Origin: an uncultured Bacteroidota bacterium | Lineage (GTDB): Bacteria; Bacteroidota; Bacteroidia; JADZBD01 | Reading direction: 5' to 3' | Length of the DNA stretch: 64,000 bases | Assembly: GCA_937924855.1 (NCBI GenBank) | Contig: CALEYQ010000074.1 | Coordinates: 12,310 to 76,309 of the forward strand | Shown here: piece by piece, positions 63,496 to 64,000 of the stretch | Layout: the number at the start of each line of letters is the position of its first letter | How positions within the stretch are numbered: position 1 is the first letter of the stretch | Made by a program: the position numbers and the translations under genes | Notes under the pieces: generated by a model | What the model was told of the DNA's origin: nothing | Database searches by the model: none | The model's input: only the letters and a program-made list of their open reading frames with translations

Positions 63496-63526
63496 CAAAG
63501 TTAGTTTTTACTACGATACTGTCCAA
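63496..63526 (-). promoter_or_regulatory. Cassette-borne promoter for the winged-helix/HEPN-like pair
   Basis: On the minus strand: TTG (63526-63524), 20 bases, TAACTTTG (63503-63496). An exact consensus fit, 27 bases after the cassette start and 13 before the ATG. Confidence 0.55.
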
Positions 63527-63552
63527 GGAGAGCTGTCCGGTTTTTTAGCATT

Positions 63553-63660
63553 GCCCCCAACGTATCAGGGCTTGGCACTGCCAACGTACCTTAACCCAAG
63601 CCTGGCGTAAGCAAGGCTAATTTATAAAATTTGTTGGCTTGTGCCAAGCCCTTGTTAGCA
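63553..63660 (-). repeat. attC-like palindromic element I
   Basis: Left: GCCCCCAACGTATC, AGGGCTTGGCAC; right: GTGCCAAGCCCT, TGTTAGCA. The 12-base stem is perfect. The right outer arm GTTAGCA (63654-63660) is the exact complement of TGCTAAC (63946-63952). Its left 51 bases (63559-63609) recur without change at the window end. Confidence 0.8.
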
Positions 63661-63945
63661 TACCGTACCTGCTGGTCCTAACGCCTGTAAAAACCACTTG
63701 CCGTGTTGTATTACCCTGGTTTTTAAAACAGGTGGCGGTAGGGGAGAGCACTTGCTTTGTCAACCCGGCTACCCTGTCCATGAACCACCCTGGCCAAAAG
63801 CTCCTTTTATGCTTTTTTTGATTCTGATCTTTAACCCGAAGCCTGTCCCCCTTTTTAAACCAAACCACCGCCGCCTGGCTTTAAAAAAAGCCGGAATTTT
63901 TAATGGTCAGCTGATTTATTGGGGGAAAGGTTCTGTTGGTATGGT
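63661..63945. other. Small cassette without a convincing gene
   Basis: The roughly 390-base unit between elements I and J has cassette ends (GTTAGCA ... TGCTAAC) but no clear gene. An 83-codon minus-strand frame (63617-63868) opens MVWFKKGDRLRVKDQNQ but ends inside element I and has no supporting signal. It may be a non-coding cassette. Confidence 0.4.
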
Positions 63946-64000
63946 TGCTAACGTATCAGGGCTTGGCACTGCCAACGTACCTTAACCCAAGCCTGGCGTA
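63946..64000 (-). repeat. attC-like palindromic element J, cut by window edge
   Basis: TGCTAACG then a run that is identical over 51 bases (63950-64000) to 63559-63609 of element I. The other half lies outside the window. Such near-identity between neighbouring sites is typical of chromosomal cassette arrays. Confidence 0.75.

Noticed and set aside
50633..64000. CRISPR array or REP-type repeats
   Set aside because: The repeats are not short, not regularly spaced and not identical; they alternate with co-oriented genes and have matched cassette ends.

Overview
The window comes from a chromosome of a Bacteroidota bacterium, probably Flavobacteriia-like, but I cannot place it to genus. The signs are a giant SprA/Sov type IX secretion (T9SS) translocon, three proteins with T9SS C-terminal sorting domains, promoters of the Bacteroidota form TTG/TTTG-N19-20-TAnnTTTG, many TTG starts, few Shine-Dalgarno sites, and the order malic enzyme-ruvA-sprA-gcvH-vanZ. 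No rRNA, tRNA or CRISPR array was recognised.

Region 1 (1-31,960) is core chromosome. It holds an M16 peptidase cut by the window edge, a bacilliredoxin, gatC-plsC divergent from trpS, two tandem secreted M43 metalloproteases, an SDR, a transsulfuration PLP enzyme, an ArsC-like protein with an EamA transporter, yicC-gmk, a phosphate-type porin, a sirtuin, maeB-ruvA-sprA, gcvH-vanZ-GNAT, the sulfate-activation operon cysC-cysD-cysN, deoC and cysQ. Upstream of cysC is a complete-looking transcription attenuator: a promoter, a ten-codon leader peptide with four cysteines, and mutually exclusive antiterminator and terminator stems.

Region 2 (32,000-42,735) holds GDP-fucose synthesis (gmd, fcl), two paralogous outer-membrane proteins on either side of a WecA/MraY-like initiating transferase (a surface polysaccharide locus), and a cytochrome oxidase assembly/subunit cluster (ctaB, two subunit III proteins, a subunit IV-like protein, Sco, DUF420).

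Region 3 (42,749-49,879) is an all-minus group: an unknown membrane protein, a TPR-SpoIIE phosphatase, a small lipoprotein with an NmrA-like protein, a Crp/Fnr regulator and a T9SS-secreted FG-GAP protein.

Region 4 (about 50,100-64,000) is different: AT-richer, every gene on the minus strand, and genes separated by palindromic elements of about 85-137 bp. These elements have the layout of integron attC sites. In most cassettes the 7-10 bases after the presumed crossover at the cassette start are exactly complementary to the outer arm of the element at the end of the same cassette, as expected if each cassette once closed into a circle. Cargo includes a methyltransferase, an RCC1-repeat protein, an EF-hand lipoprotein, a MORN-type secreted protein, a HEPN-like/winged-helix pair, and a three-gene restriction-modification unit with a GIY-YIG/helicase/methylase fusion. 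No integrase is visible; from the polarity it would lie beyond 64,000.
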